From Tillandsia leiboldiana (taxonomy: Eukaryota; Streptophyta; Magnoliopsida; Poales; Bromeliaceae): 64,000 nt of DNA. A program made the position numbers and the translations under genes. The notes beneath the pieces are model-generated. The model was given only the letters and a program-made list of their open reading frames with translations. It ran no database searches and was not told the DNA's origin. Positions 46,485 to 57,665 of the stretch are shown here, piece after piece (the stretch's first letter is position 1; each line of letters opens with the position of its first letter). The DNA lies in assembly GCA_029204045.2 (NCBI GenBank), contig CM055076.1:19346269-19410268 (forward strand), written 5' to 3'.

Positions 46485-49400
46485 TGTAAGAACTTGAATT
46501 TTGAAAATAAATAAATAAATGAAATTGATTGAAGTCAGGCTGAATTTGGATCATAAATGGCTTAGATAGCGACAGTGCCCCTTTTCTGCAGTGTAATTTG
46601 CACAATTAATGGGCCAGAAATATCACCTTTCAATCCGAGCCTGATCTCGAAGATCCGAGACCACGAGTGAGATCGTCTCGTCGAACTGAGTGAAAATCAT
46701 ATTGAACTTGTTCAGATCTGACGGTCGGATCTTCCAGAAATCGACGAAGAAGCGGGCGGGGCCCGCGACTTTAGTCGAAGGTACGATGAACAGTAAACCC
46801 TAAATTTTGAGCCCCTTCGCGTCAACGTTGAGCCAATTCACTGTCTGGAATCCGAACATAGCACTTCAGGTAGTCGATTTGAATGGCTCCGACGTTCTGG
46901 ACGCAATGGCGCTGACGGAATTTCCGTTTGACGACCCTAAGTCTCGAAAAACGCGAAAACGGTATTTCGGGACTGTATTTTATGGACCGAGATTTAATCC
47001 GGGCAGTTTTTTGAAAATCAAAAATCGCTACCTGATAGGTCTCGTCGAGCCGGACGTCATGGCGTAGTCCATTTTCCGTTTCGACGCTCGGATTTTCTCG
47101 AAAAGCGAAAAATGCGTCGAAAAATGCAACTTTTACACATGAACCCTTGGATTTCTTGCCTCGAATTTCGTGCCACTCATGGGTGAGGGACCTGGATGTA
47201 AATAGAGGCTGCTGGGAGGGACCAGGTACTAAAATACCAAGACTAGAAGGACTACATTGCAATTTGCCAAACCCTATATATACACTAGCCTACCCGAGCT
47301 AGGGTTTCCCAAAACCCTCGTAGCCCTCAACCCTTGGCCGCACCCCCCAACAGAACTCCTCCTTCTTTGCACTCTCCTCGGATCCTCCCCGCGCCGGCCG
47401 CCGCCTCCACCGCCGGAGAAGAAAGATCAATAAGATCTTGATCTCGGGTGACTCGAGGTGAGGGTGCTCAGGAAGATCAAGAACGATCAAGACCAGGTCT
47501 GGAGGAGTCCCCTGGGGTGCCGCTGTCGGGCTGAGGTGGTCCGGTCCCCAGCCGCCGCCGTCGTGCGCCGTCACAGCAACCTCTCTTTCTCTTAATTTCC
47601 GGCGAGGTAAGTTCATGGGACATTTGTTTTCATTTCGGTTTTTGGGCACGACCAATGTGCTCCTGACACCGAGGTGATCCTCCGGTTGCAGTCCGAGCCG
47701 CGGCCGCCGACCCGATCGCCGGCGGGAGCCGTTCCATCAAATTATTGCTTCCTCGGCCGATCTTCAGCGCTGCCGTGATCCGGCCGTTCAACCGGAGATC
47801 AGCACCGTTGATCTTCCTCCCCTGGTTGACTGAAACCTCTCCACGAAGCCCCATCACGATCGGCTCAAGATCGGGCTCGAACGACGCTGCCCTAGAAACC
47901 GCCGTCTTTGCAACTTTGCCGACCACGGCTGTCCGGCGCCGCCGCGGCCTCCCGGCGCCGGCCACCGCCACCAGAAGACTCCTTGCATCAAGAGGACTCT
48001 GTTGATCCAAGTCCCACCGGCCGGAACCCAGCCGGCCGGAATCCGCCATTAGAGGCCTTGAAGCTTGACCGAGCTTCTCCGGCGCCGCCTCGCCGGCGTT
48101 CCTCAGTCGCCGGGAACCTCCAGGTAGGCTTATCTTGATCCCCTGAGTCTTCCCATGGTGTTGCATGAGGATCTTAACGTCGTATTTTCGAACTGCAGAG
48201 TTGCACCCGGGTTGGCCTTGTTTTCCTCTCCGGCCATCGCCGGCTATCCGGGCTCCGGCCAACTACTCAGGTGAGGTCTACAGACCCTAAGAAAGCTCTC
48301 CATGACTTTATTTTAACCCAGATCACCCCTCTGTGTTGGGTCTTAAACCTTGCACCCGAGATCACCCTCTCGGGCTCATCTCCGGCCGCCGCCCCTCCGG
48401 CCGCCGGGACTCGACCCTACCTGGACCGAACCTCTTCTGGGACTCAAGTAACCTGGTGCTTACCTCTGGTACAGGTCTGGGCCAGAGTTGATCCAAGAAG
48501 AAGCCAACCCGAGCCTAGTTGGTGCACCACCTTGCTCCGGCCGACTGCTCCGGCCACTCCCCGGTGAACCTGAGGTGAGCCCTCAACTCCACTTACCTTA
48601 CAGTACATGATGCTCCACTGAACTTGTAATTTGATCAACTACAAATAGAAATTAAGCATAGTTGTGAATTGAACCCAAATGTTTATGGGCCAACTTGTAA
48701 TTGGGCCTGGTCTCGGCCCAATTCTTGTGAGCACGGCCTGGCTCTTGTCGTAACGAACGCGCTGAAAGTTACGGCGCAGCTTTTGGACTCCCGGATCTCA
48801 AGATCGGGTCGAAACAGTAATTTAACTTAGTGTATTTATGCAAATTAAGATTGGTTTTGGACCTAAATGCTTTTTGGACACGCTGGCCGTCTTTAGACAG
48901 TGCTTTTATGCCTACTGGGCATTTTTTTTAGGGTTCCGATGGTCCTCGTTGACCAGGAATCAGATATTGATCGATAAATTGGCCGATTTGACCCGTTTAA
49001 ACTTTCCGTAGTGTAACGTCGTCGGGATGGGTTGTGCGAGTCTATTACTGATCATGATTACTTATTCAGGGCCCAGTTGTTCAGCACCAGCCTCCCAGTA
49101 GCTGTGCGGGAGTTCGAGGATCTGCCGTCATCCAGGTGGGTTAGCTTCGGCCCGGGCTAGCTTTTTGGCCCTCTGGTTGCTTTAGTCCAGTCGGACCCCT
49201 GTTTTTTATTTTCCCGCTGATTATATGACCTATATTGACATATCATGATGTCACTGTTGACATTGACCTGATTAGACCTGTGATTGAGATTTCTGGTCAC
49301 GATCAGCTGATTAACATATACATACTCCCTGATTATTCCTGACTGATCCTGATTGATTGAGATATAGATTTGCATGATTAGATGATGCCTGTTGATTCCT

Positions 49401-50622
49401 GTCATTGAGACATTTCTTGATATACGTCGATATGCATGATTGATTGATCCTGATTGATAGACATTACTCGATATACATGATTGATTGATTCCGATGGATA
49501 GATATAGACAGATGATTTCCCTGTTGGGAGTTCGGCGTGTGCCGACTACTCGGTCACTAGACCGTGAGATTGATCATTGTGACTTGCCATGCACTGCTGT
49601 ACTTCACGAACATTGCCGGGGTCGCTCCCCGTGGCTATTGTTCTTTACCGGTAAAGTGGTCTGGAGGAAGGACCCGTGAGCCCCAGATAGCACATATGGG
49701 TGCGGGGTTATGTCAGTGGGATAGGTGCAGAGAGTGGTATGAGCCATGAGGTCCCCGTGACCAATAATGGCATTGGTTGGGTGCTTGATATTCTTGTGAT
49801 TGATGCATAGATTATGTACTCCCATGTTCTAGCATGCTTTTCAGTACCTATTCCCGTTCTGTTATATTGGATTGGTTCTGGTATTTTCCGTACCTGTATA
49901 TGTACTATCACTTGATTATGCTTCATGCCAGTTCATTTCATATACCAGCTTATGATTGATTACTTGCTTAGTTAGCTTATCTGTGGATTTTGATTATGAG
50001 TGGACGTTTATGTTTTCCAGCATGTATGATCTGCAGTTTTATGATTGATTCCCGTATACTTACCTGCAGTTCTTATTCTGATTACTAGTAGACCTCTATG
50101 CTTTCCAGCTTTTCCTGTTGACTCTTACTATCCGCAGATTTTAGTACCCAGTAGGTACGATTAGCTGAAGCTCGGCTCGTCATGCCCACTGGGATGCACT
50201 CCGGTGTATCTCACACCCTCGGGTGACTGTTGTAGGTCCGTTGGGTGGTGAGATGTCGGGACGATCCAGTGAGCCGATTACGATAGAGCTGTCCCCATGA
50301 TTCTAGACAGAGATGACGGAGATCCTTGACGATTTACGCAGACAGTTATTTTCCGCATTTATTCCAGTTCTATTTGTTTTAGACATTTAAAATATTGAGG
50401 TGATTTCCGATTCTGAATTATTCCTGCTAACTAGATTAGTAGTTGTACTGAGATATCTGTCGCTGATGACTAGCCTAGCCGTGCATATATAGGGGAGTCT
50501 CTGTTCGCGGAATAGAGAGTTTCCTATATGTGTGGCGGTCTGTTACGCCTGTTTTGCAAACTCTGATTTAATCAAAAAAAAAAAAAAATTTCAGACCTGA
50601 TTTTAAAACTCGGGGCGTGACA
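46485..50622 (+). mobile_element. 4.1-kb LTR of the deleted Tekay-like element
   Basis: Runs from TGTAAGAACTTGAATTTT to CGGGGCGTGACA, with the polypurine tract GGTGGGAGAGA before it. It shares with the 2.44-kb LTR family the AGGTGGGTTAGCTTCGG and CAGTCGGACCCCTG texts (49135, 49192), TTTACCGGTA with ACCCGTGAGCCC (49645-49685), and the last part. A GC-rich leader follows a TATA box at 47274. Open frames at 47299-47655, 47630-48262 and 48271-48567 lie in that GC-rich leader, resemble no protein I know, and are treated as non-coding. After 50622 the next bases are GATTAG and then TRIM sequence, so no clean target duplication is visible. Confidence 0.75.
47274..47282 (+). promoter_or_regulatory. 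TATA box in the 4.1-kb LTR
   Basis: CTATATATA followed 25-30 bases later by AGGGTTTCCCAAAACCC and a C-rich leader. The layout fits a pol II promoter at the U3/R border. Judged from sequence only. Confidence 0.55.
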
Positions 50623-50905
50623 GATTAGTCTCGGCTAAGTCTGGGTCTAGATGACAGGACTAGCGAGACGAGTCTCACATCGCCTGGTGATCTTGGGCTG
50701 CTGTGTGTGTGTTTGGGCTGACGAGGACGTCAGGCCTAAACGGGGGGAGTCTGTGACGCCCTCAATAGTCCCACATCGGATGTGGATGGAATTGTGATTG
50801 GGTTTATATGACACTTGGACACTAGTAATAAAAACTGGTCTTAAGCATTTTGGGCTGTGGTTTGGACCCAACGAGTTATTGTTGCTAGTGGGCCGGGTCG
50901 TTACA
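50623..50905 (+). mobile_element. Truncated TRIM (second family), interior and 3' LTR
   Basis: The 154-bp LTR 50752-50905 runs from TGTGACGCCCTCAATAGTC (with the frequent plant TRIM text AGTCCCACATCGGA) to GGGTCGTTACA. A purine tract AAACGGGGGGAGTC precedes it. The interior 50625-50735 shares TCTCGGCT, CTAGCGAGACGAGTCTCACA and ACGTCAGG with the Cassandra-like TRIM, but the LTR lacks 5S text. The left LTR and primer site are missing; the break coincides with the end of the 4.1-kb LTR. Confidence 0.75.
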
Positions 50906-51079
50906 ACTGCCTTGGGAAGGGACGGGGAGAGAGAGAGAGAGAGAGGAGGGATATCTCTTTGCCCAGGTTTGGGATATTTCCGTTTGGGTGGGATATCCCA
51001 AATCGGGGATATCCCAAAAGTGTTTGGGGATAAAGGGGGGATATCCCCCTTTTATCCCCAATCCAAACAGGGGCTTAAT
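50906..51079. mobile_element. MITE-like segment rich in GGGATATCCC
   Basis: (GA)n at 50929-50945, then palindromic GGGATATCCC-type words. The right end CCCCAATCCAAACAGGGGC, read on the other strand, is TAAGCCCCTGTTTGGATTGG, a typical plant MITE terminus. The left boundary is not defined. Confidence 0.45.
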
Positions 51080-51087
51080 GTAGTAAC

Positions 51088-51431
51088 CAAGGATTTAAGT
51101 GTCGTGGCACGGGGTCGTGCCGAAAACTTGCCGGCACGGTACGGCACGGTGCGTGCCGAGCCGTGCCGATGAGTGCCAGTCACAAAAAATACATGCGTGC
51201 CGACACATAATGGCATGAAATATTTAATTTCTTTAGCAACAAAATATTTTAATTACTTATTATGTATCTTTATCAAATATTTTGAACTTTATTAAAAAAA
51301 TTACTTAGTAATTTTAAGAAAAAAGGATTTTGAACTGTGTCATCGGCACGGGAGCTGTATCTTGCCGGTATCTTGTTGGCACGGTACGACACGGTAGATA
51401 CGGTCCGTGCCGATGGATACTTAAAACCTTG
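51088..51431 (+). mobile_element. 344-bp hAT-type MITE, copy 1
   Basis: Exact 8-bp target duplication GTAGTAAC at 51080-51087 and 51432-51439, termini CAAGG and CCTTG. Imperfect inverted ends (CAAGGATTTAAGTG and CAAGGTTTTAAGTA). GGCACGG-rich ends flank an A/T core. It inserted just after the TGTAGTAAC start of repeat block copy B. Confidence 0.88.
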
Positions 51432-52640
51432 GTAGTAACCCATAAATTGGACCATTTTGAATCATCCCCCGTTTTTCTAACCCAATCTGCAAATACAACT
51501 TGTTTTGTCTAAAATTCATAATTCAAAATTGATTGAAAGTTAAGCTAAAAAATTATCCAAAACTTTTTAGATTTAATATATTATGAGGAAAATTAACTTG
51601 TATTTAGATCAAGGTTTGAAGTATCCATCGGCACGGGCCGTATCTACCGTGCCGTACCGTACCAACAAGATACCGGCACGATACATCTCCCGTGCCGATG
51701 ACACAGTTCAAAACCGTTTTTTCTTAAAATTACTAAGTAATTTTCTTAATAAAATTCAAAATATTTGATAAAGATACATAATAAGCAATTAAAAAATTTT
51801 GTTGCTAAAGAAATTAAATATTTCATGCCATTATGTGTCGGCACGCATGTATTTTTTGTGACCGGCACTCATCGGCACGGCTCGGCACGCACCGTGTCGT
51901 ACCGTGCCGGCAAGCTTTCGGCACGACCCCGTGCCACGGCACTTAAATCCTTGATTTAGATAAAAATTAATCAAGTCAAACTGATTTAATAGGTGCAGGT
52001 CAAGATTGTATCTCTATTTATACATAAATATACAAAAAATTTTGAGAGAAGTCCAAATTTAAAAATTAAACCCCAAATGAGCCATGCACGGTGAGCATAT
52101 GATCCAAGTCAGATTGACTTAATGTGTTATTTAATAAGGGAAAAAAAAACTATTTTAAAGATAATTTGAAGTAATAATAGATAAAATTAAATTCAAATTT
52201 ATAATTTTTAGTTAATTTTCAGACATAGAAACTTTATGTTTAAATAGTTAATAAAATTTGTTTTTTAACTATAATATAAATTAAATCTAAATTTAAATGT
52301 TTTTGAACTTTAATATTGTTTCAATATTGAATTAACAATTTAAATTTCATTTAAAAAATAGAAACCTTCTATTTAAATAAATAATAAAAGTTGGGTTTAT
52401 AAGTACATTATAAATTAAATTCAAATTTAAAATAGATTAATATTTTTGAACTTTCATGTTATTTCAATATTGGATTAACAATTTGAATTGAAATGTATTA
52501 TTAATTTAAATATAAATCTTTTCTTTTTGAAAATTAAATTTAGATTTAAATTTGAACTTAATTAATATTATAATAAATGTAAAGTTTAAACTCCAGTTAA
52601 ATTTTGAATTCGAATTTATGAAGGTTTGTTACTTATCAAA
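51432..52640. repeat. Dispersed AT-rich repeat block, copy B
   Basis: Matches 42337-43150 in order (GTAGTAACCCATAAATTGGA, later CCATGCACGGTGAGCATATG, later CTTCTATTTAAATAAATAAT), interrupted by the MITE at 51610-51953. The end GGTTTGTTACTTATCAAATT recurs at 61984. No gene. Confidence 0.6.
51610..51953 (-). mobile_element. 344-bp hAT-type MITE, copy 2, inverted
   Basis: Exact 8-bp target duplication ATTTAGAT at 51602-51609 and 51954-51961, termini CAAGG and CCTTG. Reverse complement of 51088-51431 with the same length and scattered differences. The empty target is visible at copy A near 42500-42515 (GTATTTAGATATAAATT). Confidence 0.9.
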
Positions 52641-53030
52641 TTACCCACTATCTAATTTGGTAAATAAAATCAATAGTATAGCTAAATAAAATAATATTAA
52701 TATTAAATAGTATCAATAGTATAGCTAAATAAAATAATAATAATAAAAATAATATTAATATTAAATAATAATTTAAATTAATAAAGTTATTAAATTATTT
52801 AGAAAGTGAGTTGGAAGAAAAAAAAAATTATCTCTCTTAATTAACATATAAACTCACATTAATAACATTAAATTACCTTTTTTTTTTCTAATTTATTGAA
52901 ATGAAGCTAGATTGAAATTTTTTTTAAAAAAGAAAACTCGATTGAAATTTTTTTTTTTTAATAAGGTTAGGTTGGGCATTAGTTCTGCAAAAGCACAAAA
53001 AATTTTGGCCCCCATGCCACTGCTACACTA
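52641..53030. other. A/T-rich intergenic DNA
   Basis: Contains an imperfect duplication (AATAGTATAGCTAAATAAAA near 52671 and 52711) and T/A-runs. No gene. Confidence 0.5.
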
Positions 53031-54170
53031 AGGAAGAAATGATTGGCACCCGGTGTTTAAATATTTTTTTACTATCCACCACACCTTTGTAGATATTTTA
53101 GACTTTATTGATGGAGATTAAAAAAGAAAATATGATGAAAAAAATATTCAATTTATATTTGTAAAAAAATATTTTATATAATTTTTATGGCCTTATTAGA
53201 AAATACAAAACTATTTCTCCACATTTTTTTTTTTCTAACTCCTTTTTTCCCTATTGTTCATTTAGTCTCTATTTGGATAAATGAATATATTGTTAGTTAT
53301 ATTTGGGTGATATACTTGAGAAGTTTATATAATTGGTGGATGGGAGTATGATCAAATGTTTAAAATTGAATGCTACTTACATTTAGTCCTAGTAAGTATT
53401 ATACTATCAAATCACATATATCAGAACCTTTTAAGAAGAAACAAATCAAACCCCTTTCTTACAATCACACAAGAAAATTTTTATGCCGAATAAGTTATCC
53501 TTAAATATTTTAATTCGACTTCCAAACAAGCCCTTAATTTTCTCCTATTTAAAACAAATCCATATCTCGGATCTATTAAAAATCATTAAGCCCAAACGTA
53601 ATACTGTTCTCTAATTCACCGTCACGGCACGGGCATACAAAAAAGGATTCAAGTGCAACCGCGAGAAGGAATGTTGAGTATGATTATTGAAAGGAACACT
53701 ATTGTGTAGCAATTTAAGTTTTTATAGACAAACGGTTGTTTCGCAATCTTTAACAAGAACATAGTACGTAGCAAAGAAAAATTGGAGCAGAGTAATTTTT
53801 TGAATGCTTCTTGTAAGAGTGGAAATGAAATGAGAGTTTCATAAAGAAGACTTACAATCGAGTCAACGAAACTCAATTATTAGCAACAGAGAGATCCGTC
53901 CGTCCGCCCCAACTCCACACCTTTGTTGAGGGAGAATTTATTGTCTGAATACCCAATAGTAGAGGTTTATAGATTAAGAAAAAAATGTACAAGGAATGTT
54001 TGAACTTTAACTTTTTATAAACAGGTATTTGTGCAAAAATTGATAATAAATATTGTTTAAAAGAGATAGAGAATATATTCAAATTTAGGAAGATTGGAAG
54101 AGGAGAGGAAATGAAAATGGAGGTTTCATAGATAAAAACTTACAATTCAGGCAAACTCAATTAGTGTTAA
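53031..54170. other. AT-rich NLR-locus flank, unit 5
   Basis: Repeats units 1-3 in order: AGATATTTTAGACTTTATTG (53090), AAAATATGATGAAAAAAATA (53126), CACAAGAAAATTTTTATGCC (53467), GAATTTATTGTCTGAATACC (53933). No gene. Minus frames at 53649-54082 are unrecognised. Confidence 0.55.
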
Positions 54171-54860
54171 TTAACGAGATTCTCGATGATCGCAGACGTC
54201 AAAGTTAAAGCCATAATTCTCCAGATAGCTCTAACTCCAACTACTTCACCACTGCTTGGGCATGCAAATGATCAAACACCTGGAGTGCATAAATTGGCGA
54301 AAAAGGAAAGAGATGTTCAGCTTGCAAAGAAGAAAGATTTAGGAGGAATGAGTTCTTGAATGCTGTCAGCCAAGATGGAGGAACCCGAGAATAGAAATTT
54401 TTTTGATTCCTCAAGAAATTTTTTTGAATGCTTCTTAAAAGAGGGGAGGACATGACATGGAGTTTTCATAGATAAGACTTACAAATCAGGTAAATCCATA
54501 ATCCTCCAGATAGCTCTAAGTGCAGCTACTTCACCACAAAGGCAATTGATCAAACTCCTGGAGTGCAGAAGTTAGTGAAAGAGAAAAGAGATCTAGGTTG
54601 AGCTCGCAAAGAAGACAAATTGAGGAGGAATGAGTTCTTGAATGCTGTCAATCAATAGAGTATGACTGCTTTCTTTGATTCCCCAGAAAAAAAAAAAAAA
54701 AAAAAAAAAAAGGCGAAAAATTGGGGAGTAGTAATTTCTTGGATGCTTCATAGAAGAGGGGAGGAAATGAAATGGAGGTTTCATAGATAAGAGTCAAGCA
54801 AACTCGATCAATTATTGGTGACAAAGGAATCCATCCGTACACCCCCACTCCACACCCTTT
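54171..54860 (-). pseudogene. Two fossil NLR start regions in tandem, copies 4 and 5
   Basis: 54170-54400 and 54480-54690 each match the CNL or truncated-NLR start region on the minus strand (complement of GCCATAATTCTCCAGATAGC and CCATAATCCTCCAGATAGCT) with upstream text (GGAGGAATGAGTTCTTGAATG). Only the first few codons, or none, remain. 54480-54860 is almost the same as 30920-31275. Confidence 0.7.
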
Positions 54861-55782
54861 TTGACAAAGAGCATTTGAACTTTAGCTCTTTTATAAACAG
54901 GGCATTTGAATTTTTTAATTTGGCTTAATTACACAACACTACACAGTTTTTTTACAGATTAATTTTTACTTTCTACATTATACTATTTTTGTTTTTTTTT
55001 CAAATACACCAATCAACTATTCTTTTATTCAATCTCTACACTATCAGAAATAAATTTATGATTTTGTATAAAAATTGTCAATAAATATTGGTAAAAAGTG
55101 TCATTTTGGCATAAAAAATAACTTAATATAAACTTTCAATAAGTCTAGCTACTAGGGAATTCATTTTACTTTTTTCCTTATTTTTTAACCACTATCTCTT
55201 AATAAGTTGTTAGATTTTGTCTAAAATAATATATTTGTTAAACATACGGTAGAAAAAAATTCATAAAATATAATAAATTATTTGATCTTGTAAATTTTTA
55301 CAATTAGATCCTCTAATAAACTGTTCAATTACCCTCTCCTCAATCAAAGTTACTAGTCACACTACAGTTTGATTTCTTTTATATAATCTCGTAAGACTTT
55401 AAAATATAAAGAAATCTATTTTTTCTCTTCCAATTTTGATAATTAAGCATGAGAATTGTGCTGAACACGAATTTTTGTTGTTTTTTTTCACAAGTTATAA
55501 TAATATATACAATAAAAATTCATAGTTTATGTTAAAAAAAAAAAAAAAAAAATTTGAAAATTTTGAATTTTTTTTTTAAAAAAAACATGCTTTTCCGGAG
55601 AAGAAAAAAAAAATTTAAAAAATTAAAATAAAATAAAATTTATGCTAGATCTGTAAGAAAAAAAAATGAAATTTAAAATTTTAAAAATTAAAAAAAAATA
55701 AAACAAAAATATATGCTTACTTTGTAGCACAGAAAGAAGAAGAGAGGATAGGCGAGGGTGTGGGCGGAGGTTTAGAGAGAGA
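54861..55782. other. A/T-rich DNA before the hairpin MULE
   Basis: 54870-55100 repeats 31780-31985 (GAACTTTAGCTCTTTTATAA). The remainder is A/T-rich with A-runs near 55532-55552 and a (GA)n tract at 55771-55790 that is the target of the next element. No gene. Confidence 0.5.
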
Positions 55783-55911
55783 GAGAGAGAGGGGGATTTT
55801 TTAAAAATGACCCTGTCACTTTTCATATTTTGCAAAATGACCCTCTCAAAAAAAAATTTGTAAAACTAACCCTTCTTTTGCCACGTCGGCGCCACGTGGG
55901 TTAGACAGCGT

Positions 55912-56368
55912 GAAAGCGCTGAAGCGGGCAGCGCCTTCACAATATTCCTATGAAGGCGCTGAACCCCTCAGCGCCTTCATGCCACTGTTGAAGGCGCTGA
56001 ACCCCTCAGCGCCTTCATAGGAATATTGTGAAGGCGCTGACCGCTTCAGCGCCTTCAGCGTACACATAAGGTGTCGAGGACTTGGGCATTTTTCGCCGCG
56101 AAAATTGACTAAGTCCGCAGTGCAAGCGAAAATTCCCTGTAGAGGCGCTGAGCTAATCAGCGTCTTTAGTGTTCTGCACTGAAGGCGCTGAGTAGCTCAG
56201 CGCCTTTAGTGTAAAACATTAAAGGCGCTGAATAGATCAGCGCCTTTAGTGTAAAACACTAAAGGCGCTAAGTGGCTCAGCGCCTTTAGTGTAAAACACT
56301 AAAGGCGCTGAGCGGTTCAGCGCCTTTAACTTAATGTTAAAGGCGCTGACTGGCTCAGCGCCTTTACC
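55912..56368. repeat. Palindrome array, left half (10 hairpin units)
   Basis: Units start near 55912, 55951, 55989, 56029, 56142, 56181, 56221, 56261, 56301 and 56338. Each is GAAGGCGCTGA or AAAGGCGCTGA, 4-6 variable bases (ACCCC, CCGCT, GTAGC, ATAGA, GTGGC, GCGGT), then TCAGCGCCTT plus a last base. Spacing is about 40 bp, with a gap at 56056-56141 that carries CGAAAATTGACTAAGTCCGC. Confidence 0.9.
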
Positions 56369-56581
56369 TGCAGCTGCTAACAATACTTAACATCACCTTA
56401 AAAAAATCCCAAATTTGTACAACAAGTTCAAACATTGACAAATAACATTGAAAAAGTAAAAACTACATTCACAAACAGCAATTGATCAACCAACAATCAT
56501 TTCATAGCATCAAAAAATAAAATTTAGAAAAATTGAGGCTTGAGTAACATCAAAAAATAAAATTTACAAAAATTGAACTCA
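56369..56581. other. Central spacer of the palindrome element
   Basis: Plain A-rich sequence with one direct repeat (CATCAAAAAATAAAATTTA at 56509 and 56550). No coding recognised; it could be captured host sequence. Confidence 0.6.
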
Positions 56582-56962
56582 AAAGCCGCTGAACCGCTCA
56601 GCGCCTTTAATGTTTTACACTAAAGGCGCTGAGCCACTCAGCGCCTTTACTCTTTTACACTAAAGGCGTTGAGGCACTCAGCGTCTTTACAGAGAAGCCA
56701 TATTTGGCTTACACTGAGGACTTAGCCATTTTTTCACGAAAAATGACTAAGTCCTCGACGCGGTTATAGTATATGCTGAAGGCGCTGAATGAACCAGCGC
56801 CTTCAGCATATATCATGAAGGCGCTGAAACGGTCAGCGCCTTCACAATATTCCTATGAAGGCGCTGATCCATTCAGCGCCTTCACATTGGCATGAAGGCG
56901 CTGAGGGGTTCAGCGCCTTCATAGGAATATTGTGAAGGCGCTGACCGCTTCAACGCCTTCAC
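56582..56962. repeat. Palindrome array, right half (8 hairpin units)
   Basis: Units near 56582, 56622, 56662, 56777, 56816, 56856, 56893 and 56933 with the same stem and different loops (ACCGC, GCCAC, GGCAC, ATGAAC, AACGG, TCCAT, GGGGT, CCGCT). The gap at 56690-56776 holds CGAAAAATGACTAAGTCCTC, the mirror partner of the left gap. Confidence 0.9.
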
Positions 56963-57074
56963 GTTGTCTGCCCAGCGTGGCGCCGAGGTGGCAAAAGTAG
57001 GGTTAGTTTTGTAAAAAAAATTTTCATAGGGGGTTAGTTTGCAAATTTGAAAGGGTTATTTTTAAAAAATCCCC

Positions 57075-57120
57075 GAGAGAGAGAGGAGGGACTGGGAGGG
57101 GAGGGGTGTCAGAGAAAATA

Positions 57121-57175
<55 letters not shown>

Positions 57176-57392
57176 GGGGAGGGGGGAGGGGTCTCTCACT
57201 CTGCCAACAATAAAAAAAATAAATAAATAAGAAAAAAGAGGCCCGTGAACGTACTGGTAATGCCCTCTCCATCATTCACTCTCACTTGGTGATGCACGAA
57301 TCTTGAAAAAATATAAATCTATAAAATTATAAGCACGAGAGCTCGTATACTTGTACCAGCACAAAAAAATTATACTTTATAATATATATATA
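57075..57392. other. (GA)n, G-run and A/T DNA
   Basis: (GA)n at 57124-57165 followed by a G-run to about 57188, then TAAATAAATAAG and unremarkable DNA. A minus frame at 57024-57275 is the translation of these repeats. No gene. Confidence 0.7.
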
Positions 57393-57607
57393 ATTAAGCT
57401 GAAATACTATTAATAATATCAAATAATTGGTATTATTAAATTTTTAATCGTTAAATTAAAAAATGTATGGTTGAGATGATAATGGACGTCTTGAGTTTAA
57501 TAAATGGTTGGAAAAATAATAAAATTTAAAGTGTGAAAATAATTAAAAAATTTGATCTAAAAGTAAAAAAACTTGATAGTACCAAATGCTTAGTACTATC
57601 GTAGCCG

Positions 57608-57612
<5 letters not shown>
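57393..57612 (+). mobile_element. TA-associated MITE, copy 4
   Basis: AATTAAGCTGAAATACTATTA at the left, GGACGTCTTGAGTTTAATAA in the body, and TTAGTACTATCGTAGCCGAAC at the right, followed by (TA)n. More diverged than copies 1, 2 and 5. Confidence 0.75.

Positions 57613-57662
<50 letters not shown>
57613..57662. repeat. (TA)n microsatellite
   Basis: About 25 TA units. Confidence 0.95.

Positions 57663-57665
<3 letters not shown>

Larger units (their letters stand above)
55792..57074. mobile_element. Mutator-type non-autonomous element with palindrome arrays
   Basis: The 1283-bp element has terminal inverted repeats of about 100 bases: GGGGATTTTTTAAAAATGAC at the left and GGGGATTTTTTAAAAATAAC from the right, both later reading TTTTGCCAC, CTCGG/GTCGG and CGCCACG. 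The 9-bp duplication GAGAGAGAG at 55783-55791 and 57075-57083 lies in a GA repeat, so it is only weak evidence alone. Inside are two arrays of palindromes separated by a 214-bp plain spacer. No transposase or other coding. Confidence 0.8.

Noticed and set aside
47299..48567. GC-rich open frames as genes
   Set aside because: They lie within the leader of a 4.1-kb LTR, overlap on both strands and show no known domain.
55912..56962. Regularly spaced repeats resembling a CRISPR array
   Set aside because: The units are palindromes with variable loops inside a plant element bounded by inverted repeats and a 9-bp duplication. There are no cas genes, and the variable parts are only 4-6 bases.
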